DNA of 64,000 nucleotides from JAGBWK01 sp964544595 (GTDB lineage Bacteria; Bacteroidota; Bacteroidia; Bacteroidales; Muribaculaceae). The stretch's first letter is position 1. The number at the start of each line of letters is the position of its first letter. The notes under the pieces are model-generated. The model saw only the letters and a program-made list of their open reading frames with translations, made no database searches and had not been told where the DNA came from. Made by a program: the position numbers and the translations under genes. The stretch lies in NCBI GenBank assembly GCA_964544595.1, contig CAZJBM010000011.1:4388-68387 (forward strand), written 5' to 3'. Shown piece by piece: positions 33,962 through 42,115 of this stretch.

Positions 33962-35304
33962 AGCGCCCCGACGTTGATATAGTAACTCTCGGCTGCTCCA
34001 AAAATCTCGTCGACTCCGAGCGACTTATGGGTAAGATACGCGAACTGGGGCTTACAGTGCGCCACGACCCCTCGCCTGACCAGTCTCCGGCATCAATTGT
34101 CGTGATCAACACCTGCGGCTTCATTGCCGACGCTAAAGAGGAATCTATTGACACGATACTCTCCTACTGCTCCGAAGGCGACCGCGACCTCGGCTCCAAA
34201 CCCGATGTTGTGGTTATGGGTTGCCTTTCGCAGCGCTATGCCGACGAGCTTCCTACTGAGATACCCGAGGTCGACGCCTGGTTCGGAAAGTTTGATTTCG
34301 ACGGAGTGGTGAATTATATAGCTGAAAAAAAGCGACTTGCCTCTGCGTCAACTACCACTTCGCTGCGCGATGTAACCACCGGTCCATCCCACGCCTATAT
34401 CAAAATCGCCGAAGGCTGCAACCGCTTTTGTGCCTTCTGTGCCATCCCCCTCATTACAGGGCGATTTAAGTCGAGAGCAATTGAGGATATTGTCGATGAA
34501 GTGACCGCGCTTGTGGCCAAGGGTTACACCGAATTTAACGTCATCGCGCAGGATCTGTCTTCCTATGGTCTCGATTTGTATGGTGAGCATCGCCTGGCCC
34601 GGCTTATCACAGCCATATCAGAAGTTGAAGGTGTCAAATGGATCAGGCTTCATTACGCCTACCCTGCCGATTTCCCATACGAAATTCTCCCGGTGATTCG
34701 CGACAATCCTAAAGTTTGTAAATATCTCGATATCGCGTTCCAGCATATCGCCGACCCGGTGCTGTCAAATATGCGGCGCCATTTCTCATCTGAGCAAACT
34801 ATCGAGCTTATAGAGCGCATCCGCCGCGAAGTGCCCGGAATACACCTGCGCACGACTCTCATGGTGGGCTTCCCCGGCGAGGGCGATGCCGAATTCGCTC
34901 AGCTCCTCGACTTCGTTGAGAAAACCAAATTTGAGCGAATGGGCGCTTTCGCCTATAGCGAGGAAGACGACACTTTTGCCGCCAAAAATTTCTCCGACGC
35001 GATTCCCGAATCTGTTAAAACCGACCGCCTCGACCGCCTGATGAAGCTCCAGGAGAAGATTTCCGCTGAATCGCAGGAGCAAAAGGTAGGCAAAGTTATG
35101 GAAGTGGTTATCGACCGAGAGGAAGAAGATTATTACGTCGGCCGCACGGAGTTTGATTCCCCCGAGGTCGACCCCGAAGTGCTTATCGAGAAGCGCGATA
35201 GTTCTGGTTGCGAAGTCAATCTTATCCCCGGACAATATTATAATGTGGAAATCACCTCCGCACTGCCGTTTGAGCTGATGGCTCGCGTTCCTGCCAAATG
35301 TTGA
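33958..35304 (+). CDS. rimO: Ribosomal protein S12 methylthiotransferase RimO
   Basis: This 448-residue radical-SAM enzyme has the N-terminal MTTase domain with cluster Cys in LGCSKNLVDSE, NTCGFI and MGCLSQRY. The radical-SAM motif is GCNRFCAFCAIP (Cys-x3-Cys-x2-Cys, about residue 152), and a C-terminal TRAM domain (about 385-448) completes it. The FKSRAIEDIVDE segment separates RimO from MiaB. It adds a methylthio group to an Asp of ribosomal protein S12. It is translationally coupled to ftsY. Confidence 0.95.
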   Translation: MKRPDVDIVTLGCSKNLVDSERLMGKIRELGLTVRHDPSPDQSPASIVVINTCGFIADAKEESIDTILSYCSEGDRDLGSKPDVVVMGCLSQRYADELPTEIPEVDAWFGKFDFDGVVNYIAEKKRLASASTTTSLRDVTTGPSHAYIKIAEGCNRFCAFCAIPLITGRFKSRAIEDIVDEVTALVAKGYTEFNVIAQDLSSYGLDLYGEHRLARLITAISEVEGVKWIRLHYAYPADFPYEILPVIRDNPKVCKYLDIAFQHIADPVLSNMRRHFSSEQTIELIERIRREVPGIHLRTTLMVGFPGEGDAEFAQLLDFVEKTKFERMGAFAYSEEDDTFAAKNFSDAIPESVKTDRLDRLMKLQEKISAESQEQKVGKVMEVVIDREEEDYYVGRTEFDSPEVDPEVLIEKRDSSGCEVNLIPGQYYNVEITSALPFELMARVPAKC

Positions 35305-35324
35305 TAACTTTCTTGCTCCCCCGC

Positions 35325-35355
35325 TTGCGCGATTGAACAAGATTACATAAATTTG
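35325..35355 (+). promoter_or_regulatory. Promoter of the structured RNA candidate
   Basis: TTG (35325-35327), 20 bp, TAAATTTG (35348-35355). The -7 box matches the Bacteroidetes consensus exactly and spacing is ideal. Expected start of transcription is about 35360-35364. Confidence 0.7.
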
Positions 35356-35361
35356 CGTTAT

Positions 35362-35598
35362 AAAAATAAGGAAACACCCACATCAAAGTTGATTGGGAAA
35401 CTCTTCAAATTACATTGAAATTCCGAGTCAGCTTAGTCGTCCGATGGCGGGCCCCAACTGCTCACGCAGTGCTTTAATGCCAGGCGGATTACAAAGGGCG
35501 GCGAGCGCTCAAATCCTGTCATATCGGAGTTTCATCGCATCCTTTGGTGTGGTTTTTATATCGGAGTCATCGCTTCTCGCTTTGGCTCCGATTTTTTT
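35362..35598 (+). ncRNA. Candidate structured small RNA, about 237 nt
   Basis: The region between rimO and the Crp gene has a strong promoter, a rho-independent terminator and no credible protein. The predicted ends pair: CCACATCAAAG (35378-35388) with CTTTGGTGTGG (35542-35552), 11 bp with one G-U. Inside this, GAAACTC (35397-35403) pairs with GAGTTTC (35527-35533). Further hairpins include TTCAA-attaca-TTGAA, ACTGC-tcac-GCAGT and GGATT paired to AATCC. The terminator is ATCGGAG/CTCCGAT plus T7. It lacks the hallmark sequences of tmRNA, RNase P RNA and SRP RNA. Promoter-to-terminator size and a long closing stem would suit a 6S-like or Bacteroidales-1-like RNA, but I cannot confirm either. 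Confidence 0.65.
35560..35598 (+). terminator. Rho-independent terminator of the RNA candidate
   Basis: ATCGGAG (35560-35566) and CTCCGAT (35586-35592) flank a 19-nt loop and are followed by seven T. The stretch ATATCGGAGT...CATCGC...TTTGG before it also occurs at 35521-35546, so the 3' end carries a short internal duplication. Confidence 0.75.
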
Positions 35599-35700
35599 CG
35601 CTGATTAATTCTGCCCCAACTTTCTTAAATCCTTACGCTTTGCTATCGTTTGATAATCAATTTGTTGCGATTGTATTCTTTTTGCAGTGAAAATTTTTAT

Positions 35701-35731
35701 TTTGCTGTTATGAAATAATGTTGTAAATTTG
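35701..35731 (+). promoter_or_regulatory. Promoter of the Crp/Fnr gene
   Basis: TTTG (35701-35704), 19 bp, TAAATTTG (35724-35731), matching the Bacteroidetes consensus. It leaves a leader of about 80 nt before the ATG at 35819. Confidence 0.7.
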
Positions 35732-35818
35732 TGTTATAAAACATAATTAGCCCCAGATTTCACTGATAGCCATGGCTCTCAGATTATAGGTTACAATTTC
35801 CAATCGCCATATTTATTA

Positions 35819-36517
35819 ATGATAAAAGAAGCTATAGCAAAGGTCGTCAGCGAGGATCTCGCTGAAATATGGTCAATACTCGACGGCGATGAAAAGCGTC
35901 AGATTCTCGACGCGTTCGCTGTTCATGAGTTCAAGAAAAACCAGCTCATATATGCCGAAGGTGAAACCCCCGAATACTTATGGTGTCTCCTTCAAGGCAA
36001 AGCTAAATTATATAAAGATGGCATTGGTGGCCGCAGCCAGATTTTGCGCCTTATTCGCCCCGTGCAGTATTTTGGCTATAGGGCATATTTTGCCGAGGAG
36101 CCTTACGTGTCGAGTGCTGGCGCGATCGAGCCTTCTACTCTCGGCACCCTCCCTATGGAACTGGTGATGGACATGATCAGGAAAAACAATCGTATCGCGA
36201 TGTTTTTCATCAAAGAGTTGTCTCACAACCTCGGAGGCTCCGACACGCGCATCGTCAACCTTACCCAAAAGCATATCCGCGGCCGCTTGGCCGAAGCTCT
36301 TATCGCCCTCCGCGAGAATTACGGCTACGAAGACGACAATTCAACTCTTCGTATTTTCATGGCGCGTGAAGATCTCGCCAATCTGTCGAATATGACTACC
36401 TCCAACGCCATTCGTACCCTCTCGGGATTCGTTGCCGAGCATCTGATAACAGTCGATGGTCGTCGCATACGTATCCTCAATGAGCCAGCCCTTCGCAAAG
36501 TATCTAAATTCGGTTGA
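35819..36517 (+). CDS. Crp/Fnr-family transcriptional regulator
   Basis: This 232-residue protein has an N-terminal cyclic-nucleotide-binding-like beta roll (about residues 20-135, FKKNQLIYAEGETPEYLWCL) and a C-terminal winged helix (about 150-225). The winged helix contains MAREDLANLSNMTTSNAIRT, a typical Crp helix-turn-helix. The N-terminal domain lacks the Cys cluster expected of a true Fnr oxygen sensor. The effector and targets are unknown. It stands behind its own promoter; the following barrel gene starts 33 bp later and may be co-transcribed. Confidence 0.92.
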   Translation: MIKEAIAKVVSEDLAEIWSILDGDEKRQILDAFAVHEFKKNQLIYAEGETPEYLWCLLQGKAKLYKDGIGGRSQILRLIRPVQYFGYRAYFAEEPYVSSAGAIEPSTLGTLPMELVMDMIRKNNRIAMFFIKELSHNLGGSDTRIVNLTQKHIRGRLAEALIALRENYGYEDDNSTLRIFMAREDLANLSNMTTSNAIRTLSGFVAEHLITVDGRRIRILNEPALRKVSKFG

Positions 36518-36550
36518 TGTTGATTCGCTCCTTGCCTATATGACTCATAG

Positions 36551-37753
36551 ATGCGTCGGTTGATATTAATAATATTCTGCTTGATGATACAGCTGTCTCT
36601 GCCGCTGTACGCGCTCACTTCTACCGACTCTATTCCTCCTGCGCCTGCCGACACGGTCGCCAAACCCAAAGGGCTGATTGAGAAAATCATCCAATATTTC
36701 GACAACTCCAACAAGGGGACAAGTGACAAGAAACTTGATTTCAGTTTCATCGGAGGGCCTTCATATTCCGACAATACTAAGCTATCGCTCGCTGTACTCG
36801 GTGCGGCGTTGTATAAGAGCCGCTATGATTCGCTGACCCCTGTGTCCGAAGCCTCGGCCTACGTCGAGGGTGCTATCACCGGGTTCTATCAGGTAGGTCT
36901 GCGCGGCACCCATATTGCTCCCGAAGATAAGTGGCGCATACCCTACGACGTTGATTTTGAGTCCTATCCTACCTACTTTTGGGGTATAGGTTACAGTAAC
37001 AATATCGACGACGGCAACGAGACCAAGTTCAAGCAGCTTTCATCGACGGTCTCCGCAAGCCTTGAATGGCAAGTAGCCAAGAGCCTCTTTTTGGGCCCTG
37101 CCGCCGATTTCCAATACACTAAAGCCACCGATATCCGCGAATGGGCGAAAGCTAAGGACGCATCCCCCGACTATCAGTCCATTTCGCTCTGGCAGGGCGA
37201 AGACCTGCGCCAGCTCAACCTCGGTTTCGGTTTCAACTTCTCCTACGATACCCGCGATTTCATCTCCAACGCGTATTCAGGCGTTTACCTCTGCCTGGAG
37301 CAGCGTTTTTTCCCTGGCGGCATGATGAACGACAAGTTCTTCGGAAGCACCGAGATTACTGCCAACAGCTATAATCGCGTTTGGAAAGGTGGCATTATCG
37401 CGTCGCAGATCCATGGTCGATTCACTTACGGCCAGACCCCATGGTCGATGCTCTCCTATTTCGGCGGAAGCCACTCCATGCGAGGGTATTACAAGGCGCG
37501 GTTCCGCGATAAGTGCGAGGCCGATTTTACCGTCGAGCTCCGCCAGCATATTTGGCGACGCAATAGCATGGTCGTATGGGTCGGGGCCGGTAACGTTTTC
37601 CCCTCATTCAATAAATTTGAGCTTTCCCATACACTCCCCAACTACGGCATCGGCTACCGTTGGGAATTTAAAAAACGCACAAATGTGAGAGTTGACATAG
37701 GTTTTGGCCGTCACTGCAAAGGCCTCGAATTCAATATCTCCGAAATTTTTTAG
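36551..37753 (+). CDS. BamA/TamA-family outer-membrane beta-barrel protein
   Basis: This 400-residue protein has a signal peptide (about residues 1-22) and a short periplasmic linker. A barrel of the bacterial surface antigen (Omp85) type follows: LDFSFIGGPSYSDNTKLSLA, FNFSYDTRDFISNAYSGVYL, SHSMRGYYKARFRDKCEADF and a C-terminal VDIGFGRHCKGLEFNISEIF. The HSMRGY segment corresponds to the conserved VRGF/Y loop of Omp85 barrels. No POTRA repeats are present, so it is a short barrel-only member and not BamA itself. The gene lies just upstream of an EptA-like gene. Confidence 0.85.
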   Translation: MRRLILIIFCLMIQLSLPLYALTSTDSIPPAPADTVAKPKGLIEKIIQYFDNSNKGTSDKKLDFSFIGGPSYSDNTKLSLAVLGAALYKSRYDSLTPVSEASAYVEGAITGFYQVGLRGTHIAPEDKWRIPYDVDFESYPTYFWGIGYSNNIDDGNETKFKQLSSTVSASLEWQVAKSLFLGPAADFQYTKATDIREWAKAKDASPDYQSISLWQGEDLRQLNLGFGFNFSYDTRDFISNAYSGVYLCLEQRFFPGGMMNDKFFGSTEITANSYNRVWKGGIIASQIHGRFTYGQTPWSMLSYFGGSHSMRGYYKARFRDKCEADFTVELRQHIWRRNSMVVWVGAGNVFPSFNKFELSHTLPNYGIGYRWEFKKRTNVRVDIGFGRHCKGLEFNISEIF

Positions 37754-37775
37754 ACCATTCTTCAAGAATTACCCG

Positions 37776-39485
37776 ATGACACACGACAAGAAATACCGCT
37801 CCCTCTTTCGCCGTTTTGCGGCATTGATGTCCGACCCCGATGTTCTGGCCTTCGTTTTGCCCATAGCACTTATTATTCCTAATCTCATTTTGTGCGTCAC
37901 TGACTCAATGCCCTGGTGGATGCGTATTGTCAATATCGTGCTGCCCCTGTCGGTTTATTATCTCTTGACTTCGGTTATCAAGCGTATAGGATTACTTACC
38001 GTGGCCCTATTCGTTCTTATGGCCCTCAATTCATTCCAAATCGTGGTGCTATATCTATTTGGAGAGAGGGTTATTGCCATTGATATGTTTCTCAATGTGG
38101 TGACTACTCAGCCCTCGGAGGCTTGCGAGCTGCTTGCCAACCTTATTTTCCCCTTGCTTTTCTGCGCTGCCGTGTATATCACATTGACCGCATTCGGAGT
38201 CTATGCGGTGTGCAAGAAGCAAAAAACATCTGTCACTTATCGCCGCCGTATGCTTATGTGGAGTATAGGCGGTATTGCTTTCGGAGGACTCATTCTCGCG
38301 GTCGGCCTTATCTCCTCCCGCTCTACCACCCAGTTGCGCAATCTCTACCCCTACAATGTTTGCTCCAACATCGTGACCGCCACCAAGCGCATTGACCAAA
38401 GCCTTAACTATCCGAAGACATCTGCTGGATTTTCTTATCATGCCACTGACACTCATCGTGCCGACAGCTGTGAGATTCATGTGCTGATTATCGGCGAGAC
38501 GAGCCGCGCCATCAATTGGCAGCTTCATGGATATGGCCGCGAGACCAATCCGGAGCTATCTGGGCGCGACGACGTTATATTTTTCGACCGTGCTATTTCT
38601 CAGTCCAATACCACCCACAAATGCGTTCCAATGCTCTTGTCGGAGGTCGACCCCTACAACTTCGACTCTATCGTGAACCGCAAAAGCATTATCACTGCCT
38701 TTAAGGAGGTAGGCTACAAAACAGCGTATTTCACCACTCAGCCCAAAAATAATTCCTACAACGAGCATTTCGCTTGCGAGGCCGACACTACCGTTTTCAT
38801 CCCCAATCATAGCCACTACGACATGGATCTTGTCGACATGATGACCCAATTTATCGCCGATAATCCATGCCCCGGTAAGCTCTTTATCGTGCTGCACACC
38901 TACGGCTCTCATTTCAGCTACATCGACCGCCTCCCATCCTCCTTCCATCATTTCACCCCCGACGGCGACTCTAATGCCACTATGGCCAATCGCGATCAGC
39001 TCCTCAACGCCTATGACAATACGATTCGGTATACCGACCATGTGATCAACACAGCTATCACTGCATTGCAGCAGACTGGCGTTCCCGCATCGCTCCTATA
39101 TGTGTCGGATCACGGCGAGGATATATTTGATGATTCACGCGAGCGTTTCCTCCATGCGTCTCCCTCCCCTACCTACTATCAGCTCCATGTGCCTATGCTG
39201 GCCTGGACTTCTTCGGCCTACGACGCTAATTACCCCGACGTTCGCCCGACTCTTCTCTCCCATCAGCACAGTTACATCGCTCCCCCGCAGCAATTATTCC
39301 ATACCATGACTCAGATTTCTGGGCTATCTACCCCCTACTTCAAGCCTGAGAACTCTTTAGCGTCGAAGCGGTTCAAATCGCCTGCGCCCGTCTTTCTCGA
39401 CGACTACAACGAGCCTACCCCGCTCGATCAATCAGGCCTTAAGAGCGAAGACATAGAGCAATTCCGTTCTATCGGTGTGTTATGA
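37776..39485 (+). CDS. Phosphoethanolamine transferase, EptA/sulfatase family
   Basis: About 569 residues, starting MTHDKKYRSLFRRFAALMSD. An upstream in-frame ATG lies inside the previous gene and is less likely. Five membrane helices occupy about residues 25-185. A periplasmic sulfatase-fold domain follows, with metal and nucleophile motifs: VLIIGETSRAINWQLHGYGR, the presumed Thr nucleophile in SQSNTTHKCVPMLLS, and SDHGED. Such enzymes move phosphoethanolamine from lipid to lipid A or a similar acceptor. In Bacteroidetes this modification is linked to resistance to cationic peptides, an inference here. It probably forms a unit with the upstream barrel gene (22-bp gap). Confidence 0.88.
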   Translation: MTHDKKYRSLFRRFAALMSDPDVLAFVLPIALIIPNLILCVTDSMPWWMRIVNIVLPLSVYYLLTSVIKRIGLLTVALFVLMALNSFQIVVLYLFGERVIAIDMFLNVVTTQPSEACELLANLIFPLLFCAAVYITLTAFGVYAVCKKQKTSVTYRRRMLMWSIGGIAFGGLILAVGLISSRSTTQLRNLYPYNVCSNIVTATKRIDQSLNYPKTSAGFSYHATDTHRADSCEIHVLIIGETSRAINWQLHGYGRETNPELSGRDDVIFFDRAISQSNTTHKCVPMLLSEVDPYNFDSIVNRKSIITAFKEVGYKTAYFTTQPKNNSYNEHFACEADTTVFIPNHSHYDMDLVDMMTQFIADNPCPGKLFIVLHTYGSHFSYIDRLPSSFHHFTPDGDSNATMANRDQLLNAYDNTIRYTDHVINTAITALQQTGVPASLLYVSDHGEDIFDDSRERFLHASPSPTYYQLHVPMLAWTSSAYDANYPDVRPTLLSHQHSYIAPPQQLFHTMTQISGLSTPYFKPENSLASKRFKSPAPVFLDDYNEPTPLDQSGLKSEDIEQFRSIGVL

Positions 39486-39627
39486 ATATTTTCAACCTTC
39501 AATCTTTTCTCGTAATCAAAGTTTCCTAAAAATATTTTTATATTGCTGAATGTCAGTATTGTAAAAATTGCATAAGTAAAAATTGTTTTCCAAAACGAAA
39601 ATATTTTGAGATTTTACGTGTCAAATC

Positions 39628-39659
39628 TTTGCGCTTTTTGAATAACTTCTGTATCTTTG
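39628..39659 (+). promoter_or_regulatory. Promoter of nrdD
   Basis: TTTG (39628-39631), 20 bp, TATCTTTG (39652-39659): an exact Bacteroidetes consensus promoter 35 bp before the nrdD ATG. No clear NrdR box pair is seen around it. Confidence 0.75.
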
Positions 39660-39694
39660 CGCCATAAATCAATCATGAAATTCCGTTCCCCGAA

Positions 39695-41902
39695 ATGATA
39701 CAGACAGTATTGAAGCGCGATGGTCGCGTCGTTGGCTTCAACGAAGAGAAAATTAAAGCCGCGATCCGTAAAGCGATGCTTACAACCGAGCTTGGCGAAG
39801 ACGAAGCGCTTATTCAGCGTGTCGTCGACCGCATAGCCATGTCAGGCCCCGAGCAAATGAGCGTCGAGGATATTCAAGACCGCGTTGAGATCGAGCTTAT
39901 GAAGTCCTCCCGCAAGGAGGTTGCCAAGAAATATATCGCCTATCGCGACAAGCGTTCTATCGCCCGCAAAGCTAAGACCCACGACATTTTCCTCGAAATC
40001 ATCGAGGCGAAAAACAACGACATAACCCGCGAGAACGCCAATATGAATACCGATTCTCCAGCGGGAATGATGATGAAGTTCGCTTCCGAGACCACCAAAC
40101 CCTTTGTCGACGATTACCTTCTTACCGAAGAGGCTCGCACTGCCGTGCGCGACGGCTATCTTCATATCCACGACAAAGACTACTACCCTACCAAATCGCT
40201 GACCTGCGTTCAACATCCCCTCGACCGTATCCTTAAGGCCGGATTCATCGCCGGCCATGGTGAGTCACGCCCTGCCAAGCGTATCGAGACCGCGTCGATT
40301 ATTGCTTGCATTTCGCTTGAGACGGCCCAAAATGAGATGCACGGTGGCCAGGCTATTCCAGCTTTCGATTTCTACCTTGCCCCTTATGTTCGCGCTTCGT
40401 TTCAGGAGGAGTTGCGGAATGTTGAGAAAATTACCGGTGAAGACTATTCCGATCTCTATGATATCCGGCTCAGCGACTTCGAGACGAAGCCCCTCGATGG
40501 ACTTTCTGTTCGCGAACGCGCTCTTCAGCATGCCGTCAATCGTACTGTCAGCCGCGTTCATCAGGCGATGGAAGCCTTCATCCACAATATGAATACCATC
40601 CATTCTCGCGGCGGCAATCAGGTAGTCTTTTCCTCGATTAACTATGGTACTGACGTTTCAGCCGAAGGCCGTTGTATTATCCGCGAGCTGCTTAATTCCA
40701 CTTACGAAGGCGTGGGCGACGGCGCGACCGCTATTTTCCCTATCCAGATTTGGAAAAAGAAGCGCGGAGTCAATTTCCTCCCTGGCGACCCCAACTACGA
40801 CCTCTATCAAAAGGCTTGCAAAGTAACCGCGCGTCGTTTCTTCCCCAACTTTCTTAATCTCGACGCTACGTTCAACCAAAGTGAGTCGTGGCGTGCCGAC
40901 GACCCCGAGCGCTACCTCCACGAAGTCGCTACTATGGGTTGCCGCACACGCGTTTTCGAGAACCGATTCGGCCCAAAAACCTCTATCGGGCGCGGTAATA
41001 TAAGCTTCTCTACCGTCAACATTGTGCGCATTGCTATCGAGCAGATGAATGTCATTGATCAGAGTGAGCGTATCGACCGCTTTTTCAAGCAGCTCGACCG
41101 GGTGCTCGACATCACTGCCCGTCAGCTTCACGATCGGTTTGATTTTCAGAAAACCGCTCTCGTCAAGCAGTTTCCTCTCGTTATGTCCAAGCTTTGGAAC
41201 GGTGCCGACCGTCTTTCCCCTTCCGAGACCATTGAGGCCGTTATCAATCAAGGCACGCTCGGTATCGGATTCATCGGCCTTGCCGAGTGCCTTGTGGCTC
41301 TTACCGGCAAGCATCATGGCGAAAGCGACGAGGCGCAGAAACTTGGCCTTCGTATCGTCAGCCATATCCGCTCCAAGGCTAACGAATATAGCGAGACCTA
41401 CGGCCACAACTACTCAGTGCTTGCCACTCCCGCCGAAGGCTTGTCGGGCAAATTTACCGCCAAAGATCGCAAAAGTTTCGGCGTCATTTCTGGAGTGACT
41501 GATAAAGCCTATTACACCAACTCCAACCATGTGCCGGTTTACTACCATTGCTCTCCGCGTAAAAAAGCGCAGATCGAGGCGCCTTACCATGAGCTTACCC
41601 GCGGTGGCCATATATTCTACGTAGAGATCGACGGCGACGCCACCCACAATCCCCAAGCCATTGCCGATATTGTCAATCTCATGGACGCCCACAATATTGG
41701 CTACGGATCGGTCAATCACAATCGAAACCGTTGCATGGACTGCGGCTACGAGGATGCTCAGGACAATCTTGAGGAATGTCCGCGCTGCCACTCCCGCAAT
41801 CTCGACAAGCTCCAGCGCATCACCGGCTATCTTGTCGGCACCACCGACCGCTGGAACTCAGCGAAACTTGCCGAACTTTGCGACCGCGTTGTCCATAAAT
41901 GA
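39695..41902 (+). CDS. nrdD: Anaerobic ribonucleoside-triphosphate reductase
   Basis: This 735-residue class III reductase has an N-terminal ATP-cone (about residues 1-90, IQTVLKRDGRVVGFNEEKI) for allosteric control and a ten-stranded glycyl-radical barrel. The zinc site CMDCGYED...CPRCHSRN (about 678-700) comes next. The radical loop ITGYLVGTTDRWNSAKLAEL contains the radical glycine (YLVG). It makes deoxynucleotides without oxygen and needs NrdG, whose gene is about 20 kb away. It has its own strong promoter and terminator, so it is monocistronic. Confidence 0.96.
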   Translation: MIQTVLKRDGRVVGFNEEKIKAAIRKAMLTTELGEDEALIQRVVDRIAMSGPEQMSVEDIQDRVEIELMKSSRKEVAKKYIAYRDKRSIARKAKTHDIFLEIIEAKNNDITRENANMNTDSPAGMMMKFASETTKPFVDDYLLTEEARTAVRDGYLHIHDKDYYPTKSLTCVQHPLDRILKAGFIAGHGESRPAKRIETASIIACISLETAQNEMHGGQAIPAFDFYLAPYVRASFQEELRNVEKITGEDYSDLYDIRLSDFETKPLDGLSVRERALQHAVNRTVSRVHQAMEAFIHNMNTIHSRGGNQVVFSSINYGTDVSAEGRCIIRELLNSTYEGVGDGATAIFPIQIWKKKRGVNFLPGDPNYDLYQKACKVTARRFFPNFLNLDATFNQSESWRADDPERYLHEVATMGCRTRVFENRFGPKTSIGRGNISFSTVNIVRIAIEQMNVIDQSERIDRFFKQLDRVLDITARQLHDRFDFQKTALVKQFPLVMSKLWNGADRLSPSETIEAVINQGTLGIGFIGLAECLVALTGKHHGESDEAQKLGLRIVSHIRSKANEYSETYGHNYSVLATPAEGLSGKFTAKDRKSFGVISGVTDKAYYTNSNHVPVYYHCSPRKKAQIEAPYHELTRGGHIFYVEIDGDATHNPQAIADIVNLMDAHNIGYGSVNHNRNRCMDCGYEDAQDNLEECPRCHSRNLDKLQRITGYLVGTTDRWNSAKLAELCDRVVHK

Positions 41903-41925
41903 TACATTTCTACTCTGTCAATCTT

Positions 41926-41977
41926 TAGAGCCTACCTTACGATATGTGTAAAAGATAGGCTCTATTTTTCCTTTTTT
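41926..41977 (+). terminator. Rho-independent terminator of nrdD
   Basis: TAGAGCCTA (41926-41934) pairs with TAGGCTCTA (41956-41964), followed by T-rich tracts. The stem resembles the IS-remnant ends by chance (see rejected items). Confidence 0.8.
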
Positions 41978-42009
41978 TCGGCTTATTTTTGAAAAACCAT
42001 TATATTCTA

Positions 42010-42040
42010 TTGATATTTTTGAAATAATGCGTTAACTTTG
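42010..42040 (+). promoter_or_regulatory. Promoter of lpxK
   Basis: TTG (42010-42012), 20 bp, TAACTTTG (42033-42040). This fits the Bacteroidetes consensus and leaves a leader of about 70 nt. Confidence 0.65.
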
Positions 42041-42115
42041 CGGTTTAAAGGCTTCTGCCTTATGTCAGTTGTCCACCTTCTTCTCTTTTCAATGGTTTTC
42101 ACAATTACCTGAACA

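Noticed and set aside
35393..35608. 71-codon open frame on the + strand in the rimO-Crp gap
   Set aside because: It lies wholly within the structured RNA and runs through its terminator. It has no family-like motif, and its composition is that of chance coding.
41926..41964. AGAGCCTA inverted repeat after nrdD as a third IS end
   Set aside because: Only eight bases resemble the IS ends, the rest of the terminal repeat is missing, and a T-rich tract follows directly: it is a terminator.
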